Assembly: GCA_948441955.1 (NCBI GenBank)
Contig: CAOJQZ010000104.1
Location: 1-6,333 of the forward strand
Direction: 5' to 3'
Origin: an uncultured Lachnospiraceae bacterium
GTDB lineage: Bacteria > Bacillota > Clostridia > Lachnospirales > Lachnospiraceae
DNA length: 6,333 nt
The notes beneath the pieces were generated by a model. It searched no databases. It was given only the letters and a program-made list of their open reading frames with translations, and was not told the DNA's origin. Made by a program: the position numbers and the translations under genes. Shown here piece by piece: positions 1-5,623 of this stretch (position 1 is the stretch's first letter; every line of letters starts with the position of its first letter).

Positions 1-29
1 ATTTATAAAAAAGTGTGATATATACCAAA

Positions 30-67
30 AAGAGTGTAATGATAATCCATTTTATCATTACACTCTT
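30..67 (-). terminator. Intrinsic terminator of the iadA operon
   Basis: A perfect 16-bp inverted repeat (30-45 pairing with 52-67) encloses a 6-nt loop. It begins 17 nt past the stop codon of the last operon gene. Read on the minus strand, the stem runs into five T residues (positions 31 to 27, two of them belonging to the stem), then GG and a TA-rich stretch. The plus-strand side has no T run, so the element is oriented to end minus-strand transcription. The stem is AT-rich (AAGAGTGTAATGATAA) and the T tract is short, so termination may be incomplete. Confidence 0.8.
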
Positions 68-84
68 CCATGCACTATATATTC

Positions 85-786
85 TTAACAGTCGATTGCC
101 TCTATACTTTCATCCGGAAGATATGTGAAGTTACAGTCTCTGTATTTCTCCAAAGCCTCAATCATATCTTGAGAATACTTCTCGGCAAACCGTCTCTTTA
201 CATTATGAATAACAGCATTGCCTTCTGCCTCAAAAATATTTTTTATAACCTCTGCAAACGTCCAGAACAGATGTGCACAATGATACTCCATATCATATAC
301 AATAGGAGCGTCTCCTTTTTCAAATGCTTCTATGGGCTTCCCTATATGAAACTTCAATTTACAGCTGCTGCTTGTATGCAGAACCGTCTCCGCCTCAAAT
401 TTCAATTCGGGATTAAAGCCTCTGACAAGAGATGCGTCAATATGCCGGCAATACACCGCCCCGCACTCTGTCAATTCCATTTCTTTCAGGGCTGTATGCC
501 ACGGACAGACAAAATTCTCCGACAACATAACGCCGTCTGTCACTGACCGCTCTATCTTTGCAAATCCAGGGGTCCCTTTCCACTCTACATAATGGAAATA
601 AGAGCTATATGATAAATCTTTTCCGTCTCTGATTGCTCTTAATGCCATACGGCCGCCCCTCTGTTCTCCATAAAATTGCGTAGCTTTAATAAAGGCCAGT
701 CTGCCCTGCTCTCCATATGCTTTTTTTAATTCATCATAATAATACCCGCAAAGATATGCATGATGATATTCATTAAATTTTCCCAT
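85..786 (-). CDS. L-2-amino-thiazoline-4-carboxylic acid hydrolase family protein
   Basis: The 233-aa protein resembles the ATC-hydrolase family. In pseudomonads, ATC hydrolase opens the ring of L-2-amino-thiazoline-4-carboxylate to give N-carbamoyl-L-cysteine on the way to cysteine. Most Firmicute relatives are uncharacterised, so the substrate here is unknown. Visible family features are CPWH at residues 94-97, a cysteine cluster at C108 and C113 (the latter in YC), HID at 115-117, GFNPEL at 123-128, and C142 in the following strand. There is no signal peptide or membrane segment, so it is probably cytosolic. The frame stays open up to 960, but the ATG at 784-786 is chosen because TAAGGAGG (793-800) sits 6 nt upstream and the upstream reading is the shadow of the antiporter gene. 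The start overlaps the 3' end of that gene by 14 nt, suggesting translational coupling. It is the last gene of the operon. Confidence 0.8.
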   Translation of the reverse strand: MGKFNEYHHAYLCGYYYDELKKAYGEQGRLAFIKATQFYGEQRGGRMALRAIRDGKDLSYSSYFHYVEWKGTPGFAKIERSVTDGVMLSENFVCPWHTALKEMELTECGAVYCRHIDASLVRGFNPELKFEAETVLHTSSSCKLKFHIGKPIEAFEKGDAPIVYDMEYHCAHLFWTFAEVIKNIFEAEGNAVIHNVKRRFAEKYSQDMIEALEKYRDCNFTYLPDESIEAIDC

Positions 787-2215
787 CTTCTTCCTCCTTA
801 CCTGCCGTCTTTCTAAACAGGGGCCTTTGCTTTGTTCCGTCTTTATTTTCAATACCAATGCCCGTAAAGATATAAATAACTCCAAAAACCAGACACAGAC
901 AGTTAAACGGAGCATAGCGGGCATACTCCCATGCCGAAACTCCAATTTGACTGTGAACAAGCGCTCCGGCCGCTCCCCACGGTATCAGCGCCGCAAGACT
1001 CACCCCAGTGTCAGACATAATTCTTGACAAATTTCTTCGGGATAAATCATATTTCTCATATACTGGACTCATCATTTCTCCAAGCAAAGTATAGGATACA
1101 TAATATGTCACAGACACGATGAATAAAATCGGATGGAGAATCGTTGTGATGAGCATTAACTGCTTTCCAGATTTCACTACCTCTTCCATTTTTCCCAAAA
1201 TTGTCTCCACACACCCAGATGCACGAAGGGGCGCGCTGAATGCGGCAGATGCTATCACGAGGCTTACCGTGGACATCATACTTTCCATTCCGCCCCTGTG
1301 CACTAATGTATTTACAAGCTCATTGCCTGTATCTCCACTGAAACCGCTGACAATCATCCCCATAACCGCCGCAAAATCATTATGCTGAACAAATATTGCC
1401 AGAATTACTGCCACAATAATTCCTGCGGCGAAAACAGGCAGCGTTGGTTTCTTCATAAGAATTAAAACAAAAACAACAGCTGGAGGAATAAGCATGAGAG
1501 GGCTGATAACAAAATTGTCTTTTAAAACTGACATGATAATTTCCGTTTCTCCTCCTGATACAGCCCCGCCGCCATAATTCATTCCAATAATCATAAAATA
1601 AATTAAGGAAATTACATAAGCAGGAATTGTTGTATACAGATTATTCCGAATATGCGACATGAGCGGAATTTTACAGGCATTTGACACCATAACTGTAGAA
1701 TCCGAAAGAGGAGACATTGTATCTCCAAACCATGCTCCGGCCACAATCGCTCCCGCCGTCGCCGCCAGTGGAATATCAAGTCCCGCTGCAATTCCTGCAA
1801 GCGCAACGCCAATTGTTGATACCGTTCCGTAGGATGTTCCGGCCAGGATTGAAATAACTGTACAAAGCAGACAGGCGGAAACTAGAAAGAATCCTGGATT
1901 AATCAGCTTGAGCCCATAATACATCATTGCGGGAATTGTGCCGGATACCATCCATGCTCCGACTAAAAGCCCAATTTCCATTAACATGATTACAGGTACT
2001 GCAATTGTCCCAAACCCTGAAACAATTGCTCCTTGTATATCGTTCCAGGGAACCCTTGTAAGTACTCCAAAGGCCGCTGTTACCAGTGTAGAGATCAGCA
2101 GAACAAGGGTTGTGTTCAGACTGAAATATAGTTTTCCTGCTATAATTGTAATAATCGCAAGTCCCAGCATGATCAATGCATTTGACATACTGTATTTTTT
2201 CTTTGTACTCTCCAT
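773..2215 (-). CDS. Na+/H+ antiporter, NhaC family
   Basis: This 480-aa polytopic membrane protein has about 11-12 hydrophobic segments. It carries the hallmarks of the NhaC family in the ion transporter superfamily: AGTSYGTVSTIG at residues 125-136, GDTMSPLSDSTV at 164-175 followed by a HIRNNLYTTIP-like segment (188-198), SDTG at 401-404 and PWGAAG at 412-417. The length is normal for the family. Members exchange Na+ for H+, but some, such as MleN, exchange organic acids (malate and lactate) with ions. The substrate is therefore open, and the peptidase neighbours make an amino-acid or organic-acid product plausible. The ATG has a strong AAAGGAGGG ribosome binding site (2220-2228). The gene begins 12 nt after the stop of the M20 gene and its last codons overlap the next gene. 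The C-terminus is short, charged and probably cytoplasmic. Confidence 0.88.
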   Translation of the reverse strand: MESTKKKYSMSNALIMLGLAIITIIAGKLYFSLNTTLVLLISTLVTAAFGVLTRVPWNDIQGAIVSGFGTIAVPVIMLMEIGLLVGAWMVSGTIPAMMYYGLKLINPGFFLVSACLLCTVISILAGTSYGTVSTIGVALAGIAAGLDIPLAATAGAIVAGAWFGDTMSPLSDSTVMVSNACKIPLMSHIRNNLYTTIPAYVISLIYFMIIGMNYGGGAVSGGETEIIMSVLKDNFVISPLMLIPPAVVFVLILMKKPTLPVFAAGIIVAVILAIFVQHNDFAAVMGMIVSGFSGDTGNELVNTLVHRGGMESMMSTVSLVIASAAFSAPLRASGCVETILGKMEEVVKSGKQLMLITTILHPILFIVSVTYYVSYTLLGEMMSPVYEKYDLSRRNLSRIMSDTGVSLAALIPWGAAGALVHSQIGVSAWEYARYAPFNCLCLVFGVIYIFTGIGIENKDGTKQRPLFRKTAGKEEEDGKI

Positions 2216-2227
2216 ATTACCCTCCTT

Positions 2228-2644
2228 TTATGAATGTTCAAAAAGCCATTTCTCTGCAATTTGTGCATAAAGTGCGGCGCTGATGGGCAGCGCATTTTCA
2301 TCAAAGACAGCTCTGGAGTGATGGCCTCCATACACTTTTCCCTTATATTCTGGATCAGTCGCTCCTATAAAGACAAGAACAGACGGTATTATCTCACTAA
2401 TATAGGCAAAATCTTCGGAACCTGTCATCAAAATATCCTCTATTGTATCTGTACCTAAAAGTTCTCTGGCATATCGTCTGATATCTGAAGACAACTCTAT
2501 ATCATTGTACTCTGCCGGAACATCCGACAGCACCTCCAGGCTTGCGCTCCCCTTAAATATTTCCGCTGTGCCTGAGACAATCTTATTAATTCTTTCAATC
2601 AGAACTTTCCTAAGATTATTGTCAAAAGTGCGCAAGGTTCCCAA
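2228..2644 (-). CDS. C-terminal fragment of the M20 amidohydrolase (possible TTG restart)
   Basis: The part downstream of the amber codon could be translated separately only from the TTG at 2642-2644, one codon beyond the stop. That would give 138 aa starting at GTLRTFD. A weak GGAG (2657-2660) lies 12 nt upstream, so reinitiation is conceivable but poorly supported. The fragment carries SEDFAY (76-81 of the fragment) and GGHHSRAVF with the last metal ligand (H108/H109). It lies in the same frame as the upstream fragment, so it is best regarded as the tail of one broken gene rather than an independent one. Confidence 0.35.
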   Translation of the reverse strand: MGTLRTFDNNLRKVLIERINKIVSGTAEIFKGSASLEVLSDVPAEYNDIELSSDIRRYARELLGTDTIEDILMTGSEDFAYISEIIPSVLVFIGATDPEYKGKVYGGHHSRAVFDENALPISAALYAQIAEKWLFEHS

Positions 2645-2647
2645 AAG

Positions 2648-3397
2648 CTACGCCGTCTCCGGGATCGTATTCGGCACGTTTCCCGCCTGGAAACTGCCAA
2701 TAGTCAGAATTGCTCCGTTTTGATAGCTGATTTCTCTTGCTATCAGCTCCTGAAGGGCCAAATATATATGCGTTCCAATATTAATCGGATCGATACCATC
2801 CTCCGGATTGGCTCCATGTGACGCCTTTCCTCTGACTATAATGCGGAAACCATAACAGGACGCCATAGCGTTTCCCTCGTGAAATGCAACTGTCCCTGTT
2901 TTATAGCGCGGCGTGACATGCCCTGCAAATGCAATATCCGGCCGGGGATTTTTAAGCACGCCCGCCTGCATCATTTTCCTGGCGCCCTTAAAAACCTCTT
3001 CACCCGGCTGAAACATAAATTTTACCGTTCCTTTCAGATTGTGCTCATTTTCCTTTAAAAGCCTCGCCGCTCCCAGAAGAGCCGCTGCATGCAGATCATG
3101 TCCGCATGTATGGGCAGCCTCAGGGTTTCTTGACGCAAAGGCAAGCCCGCTCTCCTCTTTCATTGGCAGTGCATCCATGTCCGCCCGCAAAAGTACGGTT
3201 TTTCCCTCCCTTCCGGCCACAGCTGTTACACCGCTTTCACATATTTCCTCCGGCTCATATCCATACTCTTTGAGCCTGCTGACTACATATTCCGTTGTCA
3301 GAGGAAGACTTTCCGCCACTTCTGCATGTTCATGAATGTACCGTCTATGAATTGTCAGTTCATCCGCGATTTCTTTTGCTCTTTTCAGATAATCCAT
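2648..3397 (-). CDS. N-terminal fragment of the M20 amidohydrolase
   Basis: This is the product expected if the TAG at 2648-2650 is obeyed. It has 249 aa and holds the first part of the metal-binding catalytic domain (ligands C98, H100, E133/E134, H160) and most of the lid/dimerisation domain. It lacks the last lid strand and the second part of the catalytic domain, including the final histidine ligand. Such a fragment is not expected to fold into an active enzyme alone. It has a strong ribosome binding site and should be translated, with its start overlapping iadA by 38 nt. Confidence 0.6.
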   Translation of the reverse strand: MDYLKRAKEIADELTIHRRYIHEHAEVAESLPLTTEYVVSRLKEYGYEPEEICESGVTAVAGREGKTVLLRADMDALPMKEESGLAFASRNPEAAHTCGHDLHAAALLGAARLLKENEHNLKGTVKFMFQPGEEVFKGARKMMQAGVLKNPRPDIAFAGHVTPRYKTGTVAFHEGNAMASCYGFRIIVRGKASHGANPEDGIDPINIGTHIYLALQELIAREISYQNGAILTIGSFQAGNVPNTIPETA

Positions 3398-4550
3398 TAC
3401 ATTCCTCCTTAGAATAATATTGTTTAGATACTGCTCTGCCCTTACTGACTACATGTACTCCTTTTGCAAAAACATCCCTTACCTGTAAATCCGGTGTCAG
3501 CAGTACAATATCTGCATGACATCCTTCCTTTAAATATCCCTTCTCCTTTTTTAGCTTTAACCCTTCTGATACATTCGAAGTCATAAACCGCAGCGCTTTC
3601 TCTAAAGGGAGGCCATGCTTGTCTTTCAAAAGCCGCACCATCTGAAGCATAGAGGAAACGGAACTTTTTTTCATCACCTCCAGTGTTCCGTCGCTTCTCC
3701 ATACAGGTACACTTCCATTGGCGTCGCTGCTTATTGTTATTCTATCTAAAGGAACTTTGTCTACGATATCTATAATTTTCTGTGCGGTTTTCTCTGTATC
3801 ATCACACGCTGTAAAATCAATATATCCTCCTAAATCTGCAAATCGGACTGCATCCTCCAGATTTTTTTCCATATGTGTGGGCCGAAAATGCTCAATCGGA
3901 AAAGATGTGTTCTCTACAATATCAAAGATCTGTCGCATTCCCTGAATTTCATTTCCTATATGTAAATGAATAATTCCCGGCTTTCCAGATATAAGTCCGG
4001 CGTTTCTTGCCTGAGCGGCCAGACGGAGGATCTCGTCTTTTGCAGGATAAAAAGATCGATGATCTGCAATCGCAAGCTTTACTCCAAGTATTTCTTCAAC
4101 AAAAACAATATCATCTGTCACAGAACCCGTTATAGTAGGCGACGGATATGCATATGCGCCGGTCAGGCAATACGCTGTCAGACCAGTGTGATTCAGCTTT
4201 TTTGTCTGAGCTACAAGCTGTCTGACAGATTTTGTGACAGAATCTGTTCCCAATACCCCTACTATTGTCGTTACGCCGTTTCTCAGACATTCTTCGGATG
4301 CTATGGGGTCTATACTGCTTTCGTAGCCATCCTCTCCCCCGCCACCGATAATGTGTTCATGCTGATCTATAATTCCAGGAATTGCGCACGCACCTTCGCC
4401 GTCAATAACCTTACACCCCATTGGCTTCATATCCTCCGGCTGTTTGTTATCTGAGCTCAAATATACAATCCGGTCATTGCAGATTAAAATATTACAATTT
4501 CCCAAAGGCTCAGGTGAAAAAACATTTACATTTTTTATCAGAGTAAACAT
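3360..4550 (-). CDS. iadA: Beta-aspartyl (isoaspartyl) dipeptidase
   Basis: This 396-aa M38 metallopeptidase of the amidohydrolase superfamily hydrolyses beta-aspartyl dipeptides arising from damaged (isomerised) Asp/Asn sites. It aligns well with remembered E. coli IadA (about 390 aa). Visible features: DQHEH 62-66 (metal ligands H64 and H66), GGGGE with substrate-binding E73, GTDS 101-104, TGAY with Y133, the carboxylated-lysine candidate K158 in GVK, DHRS with R165, HIG with H197, PTH with H226, and SSDANGS 274-280 with D276. These match the binuclear centre of the E. coli enzyme. One difference is K229 where E. coli has a substrate-contacting Arg. The ATG has GGGAGGT about 3 nt upstream (4554-4560). 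It is the first gene of the operon, and its last 38 nt overlap the M20 start. It is probably cytosolic; no signal peptide is seen. Confidence 0.92.
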   Translation of the reverse strand: MFTLIKNVNVFSPEPLGNCNILICNDRIVYLSSDNKQPEDMKPMGCKVIDGEGACAIPGIIDQHEHIIGGGGEDGYESSIDPIASEECLRNGVTTIVGVLGTDSVTKSVRQLVAQTKKLNHTGLTAYCLTGAYAYPSPTITGSVTDDIVFVEEILGVKLAIADHRSFYPAKDEILRLAAQARNAGLISGKPGIIHLHIGNEIQGMRQIFDIVENTSFPIEHFRPTHMEKNLEDAVRFADLGGYIDFTACDDTEKTAQKIIDIVDKVPLDRITISSDANGSVPVWRSDGTLEVMKKSSVSSMLQMVRLLKDKHGLPLEKALRFMTSNVSEGLKLKKEKGYLKEGCHADIVLLTPDLQVRDVFAKGVHVVSKGRAVSKQYYSKEECNGLSEKSKRNRG

Positions 4551-4584
4551 ATTACCTCCCTGTCATTTCATTTTTTCCTTAAAA

Positions 4585-4604
4585 GAATAGTATCATATCT
4601 ATTC
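4585..4604. promoter_or_regulatory. Inverted repeat GAATAG-N8-CTATTC, candidate operator
   Basis: A perfect 6-bp inverted repeat with an 8-nt spacer covers the predicted -10 box of the iadA promoter. A protein bound here would block transcription of the operon. The divergent RpiR-family regulator is the obvious candidate, but this assignment rests on position only. The arms are short and AT-rich, so chance occurrence is possible. Confidence 0.4.
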
Positions 4605-4615
4605 AATTTTGTAAA
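4587..4615 (-). promoter_or_regulatory. Predicted sigma-A promoter of the iadA operon
   Basis: On the minus strand, a -35 box TTTACA (4610-4615, 5 of 6 matches to TTGACA) is followed by 17 nt and a -10 box TACTAT (4587-4592). The -10 is preceded by TGA, giving an extended -10. Transcription would start near 4580, leaving a leader of about 30 nt that includes the GGGAGGT ribosome binding site. Two inverted repeats overlap this promoter. Confidence 0.6.
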
Positions 4616-4631
4616 GTATATGTTATACTTT
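4613..4631. promoter_or_regulatory. Palindrome AAAGTATA-TGT-TATACTTT, candidate operator
   Basis: A perfect 8-bp inverted repeat with a 3-nt centre (19 bp in all) overlaps the -35 box of the iadA promoter and lies upstream of the rpiR promoter. Its right part TGTTATACT (4621-4629) recurs with one mismatch as TGTTATAGT (4692-4700) over the rpiR -10 box. The size and placement fit a dimeric regulator site that could control both directions. The link to the adjacent RpiR-family protein is inferred. Confidence 0.5.
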
Positions 4632-4671
4632 TTATTTATTTTATATATCATTTGTTTTACTTTTTTATTTC

Positions 4672-4700
4672 TTTCCAAAGGACAGGTAATGTGTTATAGT
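4672..4700 (+). promoter_or_regulatory. Predicted sigma-A promoter of the RpiR-family regulator
   Basis: A -35-like TTTCCA (4672-4677, 4 of 6 matches) lies 17 nt before the -10 box TATAGT (4695-4700). The -10 carries an upstream TGT (4692-4694), making an extended -10. Transcription would begin near 4707 and give a leader of about 30 nt. A second extended -10-like sequence (TGT then TATACT, 4621-4629) lies farther upstream inside the palindrome. Confidence 0.55.
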
Positions 4701-4726
4701 AAAAGAAGTAAAAATATTCCTTAATT

Positions 4727-4732
4727 GAGGTG
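4727..4732 (+). promoter_or_regulatory. Shine-Dalgarno GAGGTG that favours a TTG start
   Basis: GAGGTG matches the anti-Shine-Dalgarno core exactly and lies 6 nt before TTG at 4739-4741. A longer reading from GTG at 4730 would consume this site as codons and leave only the AT-rich CCTTAATTGAG upstream. The site therefore argues for initiation at the TTG. Confidence 0.6.
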
Positions 4733-4738
4733 GAGAAA

Positions 4739-5611
4739 TTGAACGTACTTTCAGTAATTAAAGAAAATTATGATTCTTTAAGTAAAACTCAAAAGAGAAT
4801 TGCCGACTACATAACTTCCAACCCGGAAAATGCCTGTTTTCTGTCTGTACGGGATTTGGCAAAGCTGTTAAATACGACTGAAGTTACAGTGTTTAAATTT
4901 GTCAAAAATATTGGTTACATCTCCTATAATGATTTCAAAAAAGACTTGCGGGCGCAGATTCAAAATTGGATTTCACCAAATGAACGTATCAAACAGGCTG
5001 TTCACAATTATGACAAAGAAGATTCCATTTACAGTCAAGTCATAAAGTCTGAAATTGATGCTTTGAAAACTACATATGACAGTAACGGCAGAAATGTAAT
5101 CGATGATGCCGTAAACCTTCTTTCTTCCGCCGGAAAAATCTATGTGGTTGGAAATGAAATTTCAGAATCTGCCGCAAGATTCTGCGTATCCTTGTTATAT
5201 CAGCTTGGAAAAAATGTTGAATTTATTGACGTTAATGTCTGGCAGTCCGTCATCAGCTGCTTGACGAATTTAGACGACAATCCTCTTTTCATCATAATAA
5301 GCTTTCCTATCTATTCCGTTAATACACTTGCATTTACTGAACATATTGCTAAAAACAATTTCAAGTATATCTCTATATCTGACCGCCACAATTCAGATAT
5401 TGCGTTGCATGCTACTGTTTCTCTTATTTGCTGCAGTGACACGACGATTTTTTATGATACAATCACCTCCGCCGTATCTCTTGTCAACATTCTCTGTTCT
5501 CTGCTGGCTGTGAATTTAAAGCAGGAAATGGACGAACGCCAAAATAAAAAAAGAGCAATCCAAAGCCAGTTGGATTGCTACGTGTCAAATTATTATAAAA
5601 GTAAAGATTAA
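4739..5611 (+). CDS. RpiR/MurR family transcriptional regulator (HTH plus SIS domain)
   Basis: This 290-aa cytosolic DNA-binding regulator has two domains. An N-terminal HTH_6-type domain (about residues 10-75) carries the recognition-helix segment TEVTVFKFVKNIGY (47-60). A C-terminal SIS domain (about 115-250) begins with KIYVVGNEISES, whose glycine is at about residue 138. Classical members sense sugar phosphates through an SxSGxT-like loop. Here the loop is SFPIYS (188-193), akin to the SFPRYS variant common in Firmicute RpiR proteins, so a sugar-phosphate ligand should not be assumed. The TTG start is chosen for its GAGGTG site; GTG at 4730 would add three residues. It is transcribed divergently from the iadA operon and is its likely regulator. 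Its last codons contain the terminator of the convergent permease gene, and no terminator of its own is evident downstream. Confidence 0.87.
   Translation: MNVLSVIKENYDSLSKTQKRIADYITSNPENACFLSVRDLAKLLNTTEVTVFKFVKNIGYISYNDFKKDLRAQIQNWISPNERIKQAVHNYDKEDSIYSQVIKSEIDALKTTYDSNGRNVIDDAVNLLSSAGKIYVVGNEISESAARFCVSLLYQLGKNVEFIDVNVWQSVISCLTNLDDNPLFIIISFPIYSVNTLAFTEHIAKNNFKYISISDRHNSDIALHATVSLICCSDTTIFYDTITSAVSLVNILCSLLAVNLKQEMDERQNKKRAIQSQLDCYVSNYYKSKD
5541..5579 (-). terminator. Intrinsic terminator of the AEC permease gene, inside the rpiR coding region
   Basis: A perfect 10-bp stem (AGCAATCCAA at 5554-5563 with TTGGATTGCT at 5570-5579) encloses a 6-nt loop. On the minus strand the stem is followed by CTTTTTTTATTTT (5553 to 5541), a good U tract. 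It starts 44 nt after the permease stop codon. Plus-strand sequence after the stem has no T run, so it serves the minus strand only. The whole element lies within codons 267-281 of the convergent regulator. Confidence 0.8.
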
Positions 5612-5623
5612 TCGGCGAATCTG

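Larger units (their letters stand above)
2228..3397 (-). pseudogene. M20 family amidohydrolase/peptidase, interrupted by an in-frame TAG
   Basis: Read through, this is a single frame of 389 codons, the usual length of M20D-type amidohydrolases (aminoacylase or hippurate hydrolase-like). These are cytosolic dimetal enzymes that remove acyl or related groups from amino acids. The expected motifs are present: DMDALP 73-78, TCGHDLH 97-103 (ligands C98 and H100), PGEE 131-134 (E133/E134), GHVTP with H160, the lid-domain segment GKASHGANP 190-198, SEDFAY at 327-332, and GGHH with H359/H360 near the C-terminus. Codon 250 is TAG (2648-2650). It falls between NTIPETA and GTLRTFD, where relatives have an ordinary residue. 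There is no frameshift and nothing is missing. The ATG at 3395-3397 has TAAGGAGGA just upstream, inside the end of iadA. A nonsense mutation is the simplest reading; a sequencing error or readthrough cannot be excluded. Confidence 0.85.

Noticed and set aside
70..546. Plus-strand open frame of 158 codons opposite the ATC-hydrolase-family gene
   Set aside because: It is a shadow of the minus-strand gene, begins inside the terminator region, has no ribosome binding site, and shows a cysteine-rich composition with no recognisable family.
787..960. N-terminal extension of the ATC-hydrolase-family protein up to 960
   Set aside because: The extra 58 residues are the out-of-frame reading of the antiporter C-terminus. 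The ATG at 784-786 has a strong ribosome binding site and gives a normal family-length protein.
2648..2650. Pyrrolysine insertion at the TAG codon
   Set aside because: M20 amidohydrolases are not known pyrrolysine proteins, the residue is not catalytic, and no pyl genes are in the window. A nonsense mutation explains it more simply.
2673..2698. Hairpin GGCA-GTTTCC / GGAAAC-TGCC (one bulged C) just upstream of the amber codon in the M20 gene
   Set aside because: It lies 5' of the stop codon on the mRNA, where the ribosome would already have melted it. Recoding elements such as PYLIS or SECIS act downstream. It encodes conserved residues and has no T tract, so chance complementarity is more likely.
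4207..4256. Inverted repeat CAGATT...AATCTG inside iadA
   Set aside because: It is only 6 bp with a 9-nt spacer within coding sequence encoding ordinary residues. No T tract or regulatory context is present.
3966..4454. Plus-strand open frame of 162 codons opposite iadA
   Set aside because: It is antisense to well-conserved iadA sequence, lacks a ribosome binding site, and its translation shows no domain or natural composition.
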